This document shows positions 1 through 12,700 of a DNA stretch of 64,000 nucleotides, one piece after another. Each line of letters begins with the position of its first letter. Positions within the stretch are counted from its first letter, which is position 1. Under the pieces are notes generated by a model. It was not told where the DNA came from. It searched no databases and saw nothing but the letters and a program-made list of their open reading frames with translations. The position numbers and the translations under genes are program-made. The DNA comes from Solen grandis (taxonomy: Eukaryota > Mollusca > Bivalvia > Adapedonta > Solenidae): positions 82,751,842-82,815,841 of the forward strand of contig CM037778.1 of NCBI GenBank assembly GCA_021229015.1, in the 5' to 3' direction.

Positions 1-126
1 GTCCTTAGTGTAAGCCAGGCACCCAACACTACAACTTCCACTTCGACGGATACTGCAGCAGTTTTGACCGATGCTTATGAGACAATGAATCCTGACCCTT
101 CCTTCAACCTGGCCCACGCCCAGTGA
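1..126 (+). CDS. Possible 3' end of the Harbinger partner (Myb/SANT-like) ORF
   Basis: An open frame enters at base 1 and runs 41 codons to TGA at 124-126, ending in ...FNLAHAQ. The peptide is rich in Thr, Ser and Ala and has no recognisable domain. It is convergent with the Harbinger transposase at 613-1982. Animal PIF/Harbinger elements often carry a second gene for a Myb/SANT-like DNA-binding protein, so position makes this its C-terminus. No Myb residues are visible, and it could equally be the tail of an unrelated host exon. Confidence 0.35.
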   Translation, partial: VLSVSQAPNTTTSTSTDTAAVLTDAYETMNPDPSFNLAHAQ

Positions 127-612
127 ACATTTAGTAAAATAACCATCTTGAACAGTGTAGTATTGAACTTAAAATTTTTTTGTAACTTGTAAAGCTTGTA
201 AACTGTTTTGAATATTATAAATAGATAAACATAGTTTTTATTATTTTATAGTTCATCTGACCGAAGGTAATGTAAGCTTTTGCCATTACTTGGCGTACGT
301 CGTCTGGTGTCTGTCGTTTTGCGTCTGTCGTCATAAACTTTTAAAAAAATCTTCTCTGAAACTCCTGAATCGATTGTAACCAAAATTGGTATGAATGTGT
401 CTAGAATATAGTTTATGAATTATATACCCGTCGATCAAAAAACATGGCCGCCGTTACTATAAATACAACATAAGGGTCAAAACACGTGTTATTGGCTTAT
501 ATTTTCAAAACTATGATAGATACATTTACATTTTCAATTATTATCAATAATATTATAAAATACAAATTAAAATACAGTACAACAAGTCCCTTTAAAGTTT
601 CATAAATTTGAG
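127..612. other. Convergent 3' flanks, AT-rich, with a short repeat
   Basis: No gene is seen between the two convergent ORFs. The part near 255-340 is rich in CGT/GTC words (gtcgtctg, ctgtcgt), in the style of a dispersed mollusc repeat, and is followed by AT-rich sequence to the transposase stop. Confidence 0.4.
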
Positions 613-1584
613 TCAAATCATGTTCTCCTGCCATTCCACAGCCCCTGCTTCGGAGTTTAAGTATTCTTTAAGATAGTCCCTTTGTGCAGTACCAGCAGCG
701 TTGGCAACATTTCTCTGATAACCTGCCACTCCGTCAGCAAGTTGCGCACCCTGTCTCCATTGTCCCTCAACTAGGTTGTGATTGTTGCCTTCTTCATCAA
801 CATACTGGTGTAGCTCAGCACGTCGTCTGATCCTTAGTAAGTTGTGGAGGGTAGTGCAGGCCAAGACGATGATATTTACGGTTTCTGGTACTTGTTGCAT
901 ATTTCCAAGCAGAATCCGAAATCTCATGGCAAGAATTCCAAAAGCATTCTCCACAACTCTACGTGCACGAGACAGTCTATAGTTAAAGATGCGCTCGTCA
1001 TGATCCAGATGTCTTTGTGAGTATGGTTTCATCATCCATGATCTGAGTGGAAAGGCATCATCACCAATCAGAAAGTAGGAAGTGTCTCTGTCAGCATGTG
1101 GAAGGGGAGATGGTGGTTGAAGGCCCAGAGTTCCTTCTTCTAGCATTGGTCGCAGTTCTGAGTCCCTGAATATCTGGCCATCAGATGAACTTCCATATGA
1201 ACCAACACTCAGCCAAATAAACTTATAGTCCGCATCCACTACAGCCATCATCACCATGGAGAAGAAGTTCTTGTAGTTGTAAAACAACGATCCAGAGTCA
1301 GCAGGTTTCTTGATTCTGATGTGTTTGCCATCCAACGCACCGCAAGCGTGTGGAAGGTTCCAAACCCTTTCAAACTCGGCTGATATGCGCAACCAATCTT
1401 CCTCTGTGATGTTGTCTGGCATGACTTCTTCTTTGTATGCTGAGTAAATTGCTTCGCTTCAGGTACGAAGAGTGAAATGGAGTTTCGGGCTACACGGAAG
1501 GCATACATCAGGTCTGCATAATTCGTACCAGTAGCTAAATGCCTGAGTGTTACAGCTAACTTCAGTCCAGGCTCAATTGGCTCC
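613..1584 (-). CDS. PIF/Harbinger transposase, exon 2 (DDE nuclease), one frameshift
   Basis: Encodes the catalytic part of a HARBI1-like DDE_4 transposase, the nuclease that cuts and pastes Harbinger elements. Read from the minus strand, the exon begins after a TTTCAG acceptor at 1585-1590 and completes the split Arg codon from exon 1 (SFR/EPIEPG). The first catalytic Asp lies in ALDGKH, the second in LIGDDAFP, and the Glu in RRVVENAFG, followed by the family's typical MRFRIL and a C-terminal CTTLHNLLR segment. It stops with TGA at 613-615. The ATG at 1422 ([10 protein letters not shown]) is internal: the same frame continues upstream as [10 protein letters not shown]. The upstream half (through LFVPE) is in another frame, so one base is missing around 1456-1460, within a direct repeat of GAAGC. 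This could be mutational decay or a consensus error; everything else is intact. Confidence 0.9.
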
Positions 1585-1704
1585 CTGAAATAGACACATT
1601 GTACGCATATTTAAAATGCAATAACAATGGTAGCTTTATATCAAATATAAGCAAATTTAATTTATACAAAATTATTAAGAAAATTTACAAATACTAGTAT
1701 GTAC

Positions 1705-1982
1705 CTGAAAGACGTTGACTCTTTCTTGATAGCAGGGGTAACCCTGTCAAGAATCTCTCCAAACAGTTCAGCATCAACTCTGAGAAAGTTCTTGTAGCCA
1801 GCAGAGTCTTCTCGGTTCAGCTCATGCAGGAGATGATCATACTGCCCAAAGAGGGTCCTGCGGGCCAGCCAGGTCCTGCACCAAAATCTTCTGCGAGCTG
1901 GACGCCTCCTCCGCCTCGGCCAAGGAATATCTATTTGCTGCTGGGCATCTTCCTCTTCCCTCTGAGCTAGTGGAAGGAGCAA
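1705..1982 (-). CDS. PIF/Harbinger transposase, exon 1
   Basis: N-terminal part of the same transposase. The peptide starts at an ATG ending at 1982 and passes through an Arg-rich stretch (WPRRRRRPARRRFW). It then reads LFGQYDHLLHELNREDSAGY and FLRVDAELFGEILDRVTPAI, typical of the helical region before the DDE domain. The donor is TTTCAG/GTACAT at 1705/1704, and the 120-bp intron 1585-1704 joins in frame to exon 2. The ATG used here is the first in frame, but an AG just inside it (CTAGCTCAG) could instead be an acceptor, so the true start is uncertain. The phased CGTAA array begins about 30 bp upstream. Confidence 0.8.
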
Positions 1983-2015
1983 TTGTAGAATCTTAATAAC
2001 GCAAATGTTTTGAAA

Positions 2016-2250
2016 CGTAGCATTCCGTAATATACTCGTAACAATCCATAAAAAGCCCGTAAAATGTCGTAACTTGCTCGTATTTATCCGTGGTTACTCG
2101 GAACAAATCGTAGATGTTTGCCGTAAATACATCGTAATAACTCGTAATAAACCGTAAATGGCTCGTAATTACTCGTAACCACTCTTAAATCGCTCATAAA
2201 AGTGGCCAAATCGTAATGATTCGTGTACTTTTACGATTTGTGCCATACGT
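2016..2250. repeat. Helically phased CGTAA motif array, subterminal in the Harbinger element
   Basis: CGTA(A) words recur with the C at 2016, 2026, 2037, 2058, 2068, 2079, 2109, 2122, 2133, 2143, 2153, 2164 and 2174. Near-matches at 2047, 2089, 2099, 2184 and 2195 fill the gaps. The mean step is about 10.5 bp. The array ends in an imperfect palindrome at about 2203-2244, with arms ggccaaatcgtaa and ttacgatttgtgcc. It probably marks the right subterminal region of the Harbinger element and may bind its transposase or Myb-like partner. The element's outer boundary is probably between 2250 and 2290; no left end is in the window. Confidence 0.6.
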
Positions 2251-2289
2251 AAGGATTCATAAGAAAAATCCGTGTATGTGGAGGTAGCA

Positions 2290-3148
2290 TAAATTAGTAT
2301 TACTCATAATTTTAAACCAAAACTTAAGTGATCGTTCTTTACACAAAAGTGATAACGGATACCTCCCGAGCTCGCCATAAATATATATCAATATTTGTCT
2401 AATTAGACAATACAATGTAGCGTTCCGGTGTATATTTTTAAAAGAAACCAGTTAGCAGTTGTGACAAGGATTAATCAAATGAAACAAACGTCACAGATAC
2501 ATGACATCCGATTTCCTCCTTTGAACCTTTACCTCATGAATATTCATGTGCATGTTTATTACTTGATGAATAGTAATCAACTGAACTTTAAAAGGTATTT
2601 AACCACTGGATTATTTTTGCAGTGCGAACTGTGTAGAATCCTAAGCTACAATATTGTACAAGCTAATAGAGAATGATCAGAGATTTGGATCTGCTGTTTT
2701 GCAAGATCATCAAAACATTTCTATATGAGGTAAAGGGTTAAGTAAGATTGAGGTCATTCATAATGACTGAGTCGTGTTATTTTGTGTGCGAATAAAAACA
2801 GCGGCTGGGAGGTCCGCAGCCAGTGTTTGTATGGTTATATATTCATATTCATTAGAAGATTACATGTATATGTTATAGAATTGTGGTACTAGGACCAGTT
2901 GAACTAGTACAAGGATGATGAGACCAGGCTTGAATTCCACAAATAATATTAGGGCTTAGTAATACTTAAAGTAGCTCGTTCACTGATGGCCATTGACTAA
3001 GATTTCGATTTTTATCTATGTGTGTATTGTATCTATCAATACCTATCAAAAGATATGTGGTTACCAAATGCATCGTCTGTGATGGTTTCTTCATCACATG
3101 CAATCACCTTACGAATTGTATGGAACATACATTTAGAATTATAAAACC
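2290..3148. other. Intergenic, no gene seen
   Basis: AT-rich sequence between the Harbinger element and the likely 3' end of the transporter gene. One stretch at about 2925-2975 (gaattccac ... gggcttagtaatacttaaa) resembles the unit of the 51-bp satellite at 38-39 kb. Confidence 0.4.
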
Positions 3149-3154
3149 TTTATT
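3149..3154 (-). promoter_or_regulatory. Candidate polyadenylation signal of the SLC5 gene
   Basis: TTTATT on the plus strand is AATAAA on the coding strand, about 610 bases after the stop codon. No transcript evidence is available, and other AT-rich hexamers lie nearby. Confidence 0.25.
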
Positions 3155-3765
3155 TAGAATTTCTGTTTTCAAGTGATGTCACATGACTTATAATATTCAC
3201 CCTTGGCACGTGCCCTCATTTCACAGGCTGGATTTAGGTATTAATTGGACCAAGACCACAGTTTAGATGGTTTTACACAGAAAATAGTTACCCTTATTAA
3301 TGACTTATTCACTGCTGTGCTGCATTATTGTAATATTTTTACTGAAAGACATGCAGTAAAGGGTTAATTCCTATTGGACACAGCTAATTTTTTATAAAAT
3401 GCCCATTTTGGAGGCTTTTTTTACATAACAATCTTAAATGCTGAACATCGCCAAGAGGGGAATTTTTGAGAAAATTGGCGTGAAATGACTGACACATGCT
3501 TGGCCTTAAGTTTGTCAAAAAGTAGACAGATGATTCGATGTTTGTAATTTACAGACATATTTTACTTGAACAGATCTAACAAACAAGTTTTGATGTCAAT
3601 TTTTTAAGAAAATTTCATTTTGGTAATTGCTTAAAATAAAACATATAGTAAAATAATTAACTGTGGTGTTAAACCTGATGTGTAGTTATTTCAAAGGTAA
3701 AATGAAATTTAAACGATGTGTCAGCTCAAAAGTAAGTTGTTTTGTTTTTTCAAATCCAATGTGGT

Positions 3766-3858
3766 CTACCAACTGTCCGACACAGTGACCACACTGTCCT
3801 GGCCATCTGGTATGGCCAGCCTCTCGTGCAGATCTATGGCGCCCTCGGTTTCCGTCAT
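3766..3858 (-). CDS. SLC5 terminal exon with stop codon
   Basis: 93 nt. Acceptor ATATTACAG. In-frame tail MTETEGAIDLHERLAIPDG ... VVTVSDSW and stop TAG at 3766-3768. The acidic cytoplasmic tail has no clear PDZ ligand. The exon happens to begin with ATG, but phase 0 continuity with the preceding exon shows this Met is internal. Confidence 0.85.
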   Translation of the reverse strand: MTETEGAIDLHERLAIPDGQDSVVTVSDSW

Positions 3859-6800
3859 CTGTAATATACAGCAGACGACATAAGAAAAATGTTGTTACTT
3901 CTTCAGGTTTGGAGATGTCTCAATAATAAAACTCGACATGTCTTATCACCATAACCGGAAGTAGCAAATGACATATTGCGGAAATTTCATGTGAATGTGT
4001 TTAGAGTTATGGCCTTTAGAAATATCTCTCCATATAATGATATATACAGAAAGTTTGTGGTGCACGCGAACTTGCAATATTTCAATTGAATATGTTCATT
4101 TCTTAAATGTAATTGTATACAAGGCCGTTTCTTAGCGGTATATGATACTTCTAGTTTTTAAAGCTATTCAATATGGAAATGCAAAAAGGTCCAATGAGAA
4201 ATCCGTTATGTATGAAAATAAACTGACTGTAGAAGAAGGTGCATGTTAATGGACCAAAAGGGAAAAACAAAACAACAACAAAACAAAAACAAAAAAAAAA
4301 AAGAAAGAAAAACGGTGTCGTGACATTACATGAAATACAGAAACAACAACAGTAACCGCATTGGAAGGGTATTAAACCAGGTTTCAAAGGGTTTCACCTC
4401 CTGAAGGTATTTCTCTTATACGAACAGTGTAAATTAAAATATCCCATCAGAGTGAGATAAATATGCAACAGTAGGCACCTACATCAGAAGAAAAATCTAC
4501 ATAACAATATATCTGAATTGAATTGAATTGAATGCATACATAATACATCTATAAAGCTATAAATGCTGACAGCTCATTCCTTCACCAGACCTCCCCCAGT
4601 ATTGGAATTGTCCTTATATGATCAGCAAGCACATATATACGAGATCAAACCAACTACGCCCTTGATACTCAGTTTCCTCTTTCAAAAAAAAATAAATAAA
4701 AAAAAAATAACTTTATAACTTTGTAGAGTTAACTATATGGCGACCGAGCTGCTTGTTTACATAGCTACAGTTCCTTGTCTTTCAAATTCCGAAAGTTGAA
4801 TTTAAGGTCCATCGTGCAGTCTGGAATTATGTTCTAGGTTGATCCCCACCTAAGTTTTAACACCATATAAGGCCAGGTATGGTAGGGGTGCTTACCTCTT
4901 TAGACACTGTGTTTTTGTGACTGTCGTCTGCTGATGTGACGGAAACGAGGCTGCTGAGGCTGAGGTAGAGGGGTGAGAGGAGGCGTCGCTCTACTGGCTT
5001 TGACCTCGTGCCACCTGGAACCAGCTTTCATAGTTATATATGACAAAAACCACTACTTATATACACCTACATAACATGAAAGCCAGAATATATGTCATAA
5101 ACTTTGTAAACATTGCGCGCGCACGCACACAAACACTCGGGCAATGAGCAAAATGTTTAAATAAATGACATTTTATAAACGGCATTGCATGACTCCCATT
5201 TATTAAAAATATATGTAGTAAAGCCAGCCTGTGATCAAATCATATCATGCATGCTACATTATTTTTTCCGAGAATAAACATGTTTATACAAGTATAGTTT
5301 TCATCTAGCCCGAGTTTATCGATCTCATTAAGCAATACTGCATGTAATATTTCTAAAAGCGTTCCTTTGAAAATAATTTAAAACAGTACATGTTACCTAC
5401 CTGTGACACAACTAACCATCAATCCTACAATCACTGTAGTCAACACTGCGAGCGTGCTATACCACAAGTACGATAACTGGTAAAGCTGGTCGAGGCCGCT
5501 GAAAGAATCGAAGAATTAGAAGCAAAATACAATGGTGAAAATTCAACATGTTCGTTATTTTATTTTTTGATAAAATTTTCCCAAATTTAACTCCGATGCT
5601 ACAGGTCCAAGCTTCTATAAATTAAAAAAGAATAATTCTTCATGAGTTATTAGAAGTCATTTTAATTTTGTAGCCAATCAGAAGCTCTGATTCAAATTTA
5701 TCAGCGATTTATTTCAATAAAACAAGTATCATGTACAAGTAGATCTATTCGACAAAAAAAAAACTGTTTCCACAAATATATATTAATTTCTAAATCGGAT
5801 ATTATCTATTATCAAGTCAATTACAGATAATAGAAGCCTGCGCTTGCTACGCTCGCTTCGGTATTCTGTTGTCTGTAAATATGTCTTGATAGAATATTTT
5901 TCTTCTGCAAGTTAATTTCAACAGAATTTATTTCTACGGTTTTGTGTTCATCCGCAGAAATAAATACCTGCAGAAATAATCCGTAATACGGTATTTAAAA
6001 AGAAATAGATAATGTACTAAACAGATTTATTTATGTAACAAATTCAATTGATTCACAAAGTTCGGGTGACTTCTATGTCGGATAGAATCTATCAAGACAT
6101 ATCTACAGACATAAGTAGCCCACTCTTGCTACGCTCGCTTAGGCTTTCTTTTGTCTGTAGAGATGTATCCTGTACCGAGAACATTATCGTTGCTCATTAT
6201 ATATCTTGTCTTCATTGCCTGCTGTATCAGGTAAAACGTGGGAAAGAAAATTTATATTCTACCTTAAAACTTCCGGTGTCGTCTGTGCAAGTCCAGCACC
6301 AGATGTGTTTAAAAAGTTTGCTGCTGTTGTTGCCGTAGTCACTAGAGAAAACGATGACGCCATAACACTTGTTGCCGGGACTGGGCTGTTACATGTGTTA
6401 GGAGGAGCGTGGTCCGTGCGGTAGAGTATGGAGCCCACTGCCACCCAGCACGTGACGCACAGGCTGGATATTACACCTGCCGCTGCCCCCTGAAGTGAGG
6501 CAAGGGAACCATTGCGAACATTCTCTTTTTGCTTCTATCCTTTATCGTTTACTAAATTTGGACGCACGTTATACTCATTTGCAGACTCTACTCGTATCCA
6601 AAGGGGTCTGGCACAAAAAAGTGAAGCATATATCACTATGTAATTCTATTGTTATTATTATTATTATTAGGGCTTTCTGTCTCAAGCAGAAAGTCCTAAT
6701 GGAACTTTGGGACTATTTTCTTATTATAATCATTCTTTCTTCTTTTTGTGGTTAAAAAATTAAAACAGGTTGCCGATAGGCTAGCTGCATAAAACTTTAT

Positions 6801-7908
6801 CAGTAAGCACTGTGGCTTTTTCATCCTTTTGAATGCAACAATTTCCATCTTCATATGACGTCAAGTGACGTCACGGGTGAAAAAGGGCTACCAAATTTGG
6901 TTTGCACTCTGCAGCGGTCAGTTCTGGTTCGATTGACTTGATATTTTCACAGAAGTTGTAAGGATGTAGATGTGCACCTATGTCATTCGAAAAGTACGAG
7001 ATTTTATGTCAAATCGAGATTTGAACTTTGGTCCTAAAAATATAATTTATTGTAACAAAGGCTCCAGATGATTTAGAAGCATGAGAATTGGACAACATAT
7101 GTGTCCTGGGGTCTTCTTTGTATTCTGTGAAATCTAGTCATCGTGCTTGATGACATCCGTTTCCGGAAAATTGCAAAGGTCAATGTCATATTTCAATTAT
7201 CGTTTTTTCTTCGGCCTTAAATATTTCTACATATATATACACAGAATGTGTATATTACATTCTAGTTAAGCAGGATTACATACGTTTTTCAAGATCGAAA
7301 AGGTCAAGGTTCTATGGTTGAACCAGATTTCGAACTTTGGACCTGAAAATAAAGTATTATGGAGCATGCAGATAAGCTAGAAACTTGAAAATTGGGCAGA
7401 ACGTGTATCCTTTTGATTTCTTTCAGCTCTGACAAGACTGAGGAACATATGACGTTAAATGATGTCATGGTGCGTTAACAAACTTTTAATTTAAATGTTA
7501 CTGTTTTTATAGCACTGCACGCCTTAATTTTTTTATTTTGAACGACTTGCATAAAAGTTTCACTGATTATGCAAACAAAGCATCTCATTGTCTTAAGTCG
7601 CTTCCGTTTCCGAAAAATTGCAAAACTCAAGGTTATATTTTTAATGTCAGTTACGTATTTTAAGTGTTTTGAAGCTTCCTGTGAAGTGAGCTGGAAACAT
7701 GAAATTTGGACAGCTTACACGTACTGAAGTATATTTTCTATTTTGCTTTTAAAGCTTTAAACAAAATTAATCGATGTTGAAGCTTTGCAGGCCATGCTTT
7801 TTGACTAATTTGTATGAAATTTTCACTAAAAGTGCACATAAGCTCCTTTGGTGACTAATCACTTCTGTTTCCGGAAAATCGCAAAGGCCAAGGTCATATT
7901 TTAATTAT

Positions 7909-7942
<34 letters not shown>

Positions 7943-10900
7943 CTATTAACATCTCAAAAACGAATAATATTCTATAGAGACAATATAGTAAAATTTGTTA
8001 TCCTTTGAAAGTCCTTTCAAATGATATTTAGATTTTGATGGTCTGGGTTGAATCAGTTGAGTTATGGCAAATGTTACCCCAAGTGCTTACATTTGGTAGA
8101 AATATAGCCAATACACTGTAACAGCTGTGGAAGTAAAATGATTAGTTATTGTAGCTCTAGAAACAGACTGCACTATTTCTCACGTTTTCGACGGATTGGT
8201 GGTTGGTTCATATAAACATTTGGTTTCATTTCTTTGTCGTCTTTCGGTTTCAAATAAGAAATTTTGGGCGACAATGAACATCTTTATGGGAAAGTTTGTG
8301 TTTGGGGTTGCAAAATAATAATTAAGTAAGATATCCGCGATACATATCTTACATATACTTTTTTTATTAGTGGAGTGTATTCTTATAGTAAGACTGCACT
8401 AATTCTTATACACATATAACTAACACATAATTAATCTATTAATTAACATGTATGTAACTCATTCGTTCCGTATCGACGTTGTGTAAAGATTCGAAACTGT
8501 TTATACCATGACATTTATATATAAAAATAAATGCTGTTGGATGAAGTTTTTTAAAGAATCATATAAGGCCTCATTTTGTATTGCGTTGTAACTTTCCAGT
8601 TTGTATATTTGTCCTTGACATCATTATGTTTCTCGGTGACGTTGACTCTTTTCTTATGAAATCTTTTATGGCTCATAGGATCGAGATACGTTTCACATTT
8701 CTTTAAAACGTGCAGTCACGGTCACGATTACGTGTAATTTGATTATACACAGCGAGGGTATGTTACAGTGTCAATGTATTCATATAGTGCAAACTTGATC
8801 TGCAGGGGTCTCTGGGGTGTGAACAAATGCATACGGATAAAGATTATGGTATTGGTGTTACAAAACAAATCATGAAATAAATACACATATTTGCGACTAG
8901 CAAGGACATATATTTCAACATGATATAATGTATGTTCATTGTATTTGCCTCCAAAGATGTCATTACCACATGCACTGATAGATCATCATTGTTCCTTTAA
9001 ATGACTCAAAAGTAATATTGGAAGTGGCATGTCTACTTTAGTGCACTGATTGTACAAAAATGAATTTATTGTTACCAGAATTTTAAAATATGTGTTAGCT
9101 TCGTTGTTTAATATAGAAACAACAACAACAAAACCATTAACCACCACATACAGCAATGCAATCTTTTTTTAACATTTCACAGATGAACTTATTTAATTTC
9201 AAGATTAGGTTGCTATCAAGAGCCAGTAAAACGTTACCCTAAGATATATAACTTGAAATAAACAGAAAATTTACATGAGCATGCAATATGTGTGGGTTAT
9301 ATTTACATTACAATACCAGAGTATTTCAACCTCCTTTGGGCAGGGAAGCATTGAGAAACCTTGAAAAGTACTCTTACGCGCAAAAGTATTTAAGTAATAT
9401 GAGAGCCTTGTTTTGCAAGCGTCTGCATAAGTTTACGCAATGTCATGGTAATGTTTTTAAATAGCAATCTTCACATAGATTTTTTGAAATATCACTAAAC
9501 CCTTACAAGTATAATCATTCCGGTATGAGAATTTTGTTTTGCAAACGTGTACCAAACGATAAGTCAAGGTGATGTCTGTCGATAGCTAGAGCTATCACTA
9601 AAGGTAACTAATATCCCCGATTCTCACCTTGTCTTTGTTATATCTGACCATGAAAGAAGAGGGCCATGGTGGCCATAGAGTATCATTAGCCTAATAAAAA
9701 CCAGGTCATTTGATTTTACCCTGTAACCTTCAGCAGCTTTGATTCAAATTTCATAAACATAATTCTAAAGAAAACTGGTCAATCTTTATTGTGCAGAACT
9801 CATTTTTTCAAGGAATCAACAGTATTTTAGCAATGATAGTAGAACAAATTTGTGCCCAATGAAATTAAATTCTGACTTTTTGTTTGTTAGAAGAATTTGC
9901 AATTTTCTATATAGAAATGTCTCATTTTCCAAGGGATCAACTTTATTTAAGCAATTATGATGGAGCACTATGAGTTGACCATATGTACCAAATAACATGA
10001 AGTTCTGACCCCTGGGTGGATAGAATAATAATTTTGAAATGTTCTGTATGGAGTATAAAAGGAAAGGGGTCAAGCCCCTGGACTCCTCATTTTTCAAGGG
10101 ATTAATTTTAATTCTTAAATTTTGGATGAGCACTATGAGGTGACCGTTTCTGTCAAATGATAATAATTCCTTGAAGAAGAATTTTGAAATTTTCTGTATA
10201 GAGTATATGAGGAAACTAGCCGATCTCCTAGGGCTCTCTTTTTTTTAAAGGGGTGAATTTTATTTTAGCTTATGGTAGAGCACTATGATGTGACCATTTG
10301 TGCCAAATGACATGAATTTCTTACCATTAGTTTTAGAGGAGAAGCATGTTTATTTTTTTAAATAAAATTCTGTTGGTTGTCAAGGCAACCAGAGTTCTGA
10401 ATGGATCAAATTTATTTAAACACCTTTGGTGCTGAGTTTAATCAATAACTACCCTGTGGTTTCAGAGGAGAGTCTTAAAGTAAATTGACGACGCATAACG
10501 ACGGACGCAGGATGATCACAACATGATGTACTCTGGTGAGCTACGAAAGTTTAGAGCGCTGCATATGACCCGATATAGAATTGGAGTGATGATAACGTAT
10601 CATGAAGCTAATACATGAAAATCCAAATGATGCAGGTAAGTAATCAAGGAATTGTGAATATAAATAATGTTTGCAAAGAACAACAGGAATTGTCCGTATG
10701 ACAGCGCACTCGACTATTCGAAAGCTTATTAGTTACACGCTTTATTTCAATGAAAATTTCTAAGTTCAAAAGGGGTCATAATTTACAAAAATAAAATCAC
10801 TCAATCTCATAACAGGCGTATTTTCTTCAATTTTTCAAAGAAAATATATATCGGGATTATGTTTTGCAATTGTCTTTTTATAATCCGAAATTAGAAACTT

Positions 10901-12664
10901 TCAAGGGAATGTCAAACTAATTTTCGAGCTCTACCCTCTGATGACTCAACATGTATTATAGTAAAATGAAATTTCAAAAACTGCTAGACACATGCAACTT
11001 TGTCACCATGCATAATCGGACGATAACATAGCACATGTAAAAAGAATATTCAGCTGATCTGGTTTATATTGATTTACAAAACAGAAAGCCCTATCGTTTG
11101 TTCGGGACAAACGAGATCTAGTTATTATTATTATTATTATATAGTGGTATATGACTCACCTTTCGTGCAAGACCAATTTGGAAATAGTGTAGCATAACAA
11201 CGATCTCTGTTGTTTTTTTAAGTGGTTGAAATGGACCTAAGAGTTATGGCCCTTGATGGGACTGTAGCCTTTTTTGATAGTGAACACAAACGCAAAATTT
11301 GATGAGAGAATATCGAAGTTATGGCCAAGATAAAAGTTTTCATTCTTTTTTTTTTCTTTTTTTTGTAGGGGGATACATATTTTGTCAAAATGAACTTATT
11401 ATGTTCATGTTATGTGCAACAGCCCTTGATATGAATGTAGCCTTTCTGAAAGTAAACAAGTATGTAAAACTGATGACAAAAGGTATAGTTATGGCCAAGG
11501 TTTAAGTTTTTTACCACGCCGCCGCCGCCGAAGACAACACCGCAGACAATACCTCGACCTTTTTCCATTAAAAAAAAGAAAATAATAGAAAAACAAGCTA
11601 AACAGGGTTTTATGTTGAGCCAATATTCCATCTTACCCAGGAGTTGATCACAGGGAAGAAGAGAGCACACACAAACAGTCCCAGAAGAGGTCCGCCCACC
11701 ATTCCAAATATACTCAGCGCCACCTGGAGGATGAGGCTGCCGAACGACTGAGCAGCGAAGGCTAGTGCTATGGTGACAACGCCGAACACAAGAGCTGAAA
11801 CAAGGTGTAGTCGCCTTTCAAAAATTAAAGATTTCGGGAGAAAATTCATAATTAGGAAGATTTTATGGACCCCTGATGGCCGAGCAGTTGCATTTACTGC
11901 CCCGGTTTCTGGAGTTGGCGGCATCATGAAAAAATTGGGGGAGTGGCCAAGTTAAAGTCGCGTATAAACATATGGTAAACTAAAGCGAAAGCAGCACTAC
12001 ATCTGTCTCATGTAAACCATAGGGGTCCGTAGTGATGCGTGTCAGGAGGCAAACTTCGAACCGTTATGATGTCGACAGTGTCCCAAAATAAGACCAGGAT
12101 ACACCAAGGGACACAACTCTTACCTAGTGCTTTAGAGATGATAGTTGAAGTTCTCTCCGCCATTTTCCGCCCTGTCCTGTAGCTGTACAGGGGTTTGGCA
12201 ATATCAGTCAGGAAGGTGAGGGCGAGAGCGTTCACTCCTGACGACACCGTGCTGAAGCAGACGACACTTTTTTAATTATCAAAAAGAAAAATTACGCACG
12301 TGCGTAAGTCTATCTCTATGCGCCTTGTATTTCTGTGACCTTCGTGCTCAGGTCAAAATTAACAACAAAAATGTATATAATCCCTCTGTTGTAAGAGCTC
12401 ATTTCTAACAACTTATATGCCTATTTAATCTTCTTAGCGATTCCTGGATTGGACCAGTACTTTGCAAAAAGCAAGGTCTTTGACCTTGCGCGGATACAGT
12501 CTTCTGTTCACTAATTAATATCATATACATGTATATATAATGCAACATCTACAACAACAACGACAACAACAAACTTAACAACATTTATAGCAATTAACAT
12601 ACAAGGCTAAGGTGGACAAAACTTACAGAGAAATATAGTATTTGGAATGTTTTGAACAGCAATT

Positions 12665-12700
<36 letters not shown>

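Larger units (their letters stand above)
6490..11636. other. Largest SLC5 intron visible, filled with dispersed repeats
   Basis: Contains hairpin-bounded repeat sequence from about 6650 to 11135, a distinct element with internal tandem units at about 9650-10553, and another repeated block at 11150-11530. No exon was found. Confidence 0.6.

Noticed and set aside
11610..11927. 105-codon uninterrupted frame treated as one gene
   Set aside because: Only 11637-11794 is coding (SLC5 exon); the rest is intron read through the splice sites. The same holds for the frames at 6259-6444, 12008-12247 and 18485-18703.
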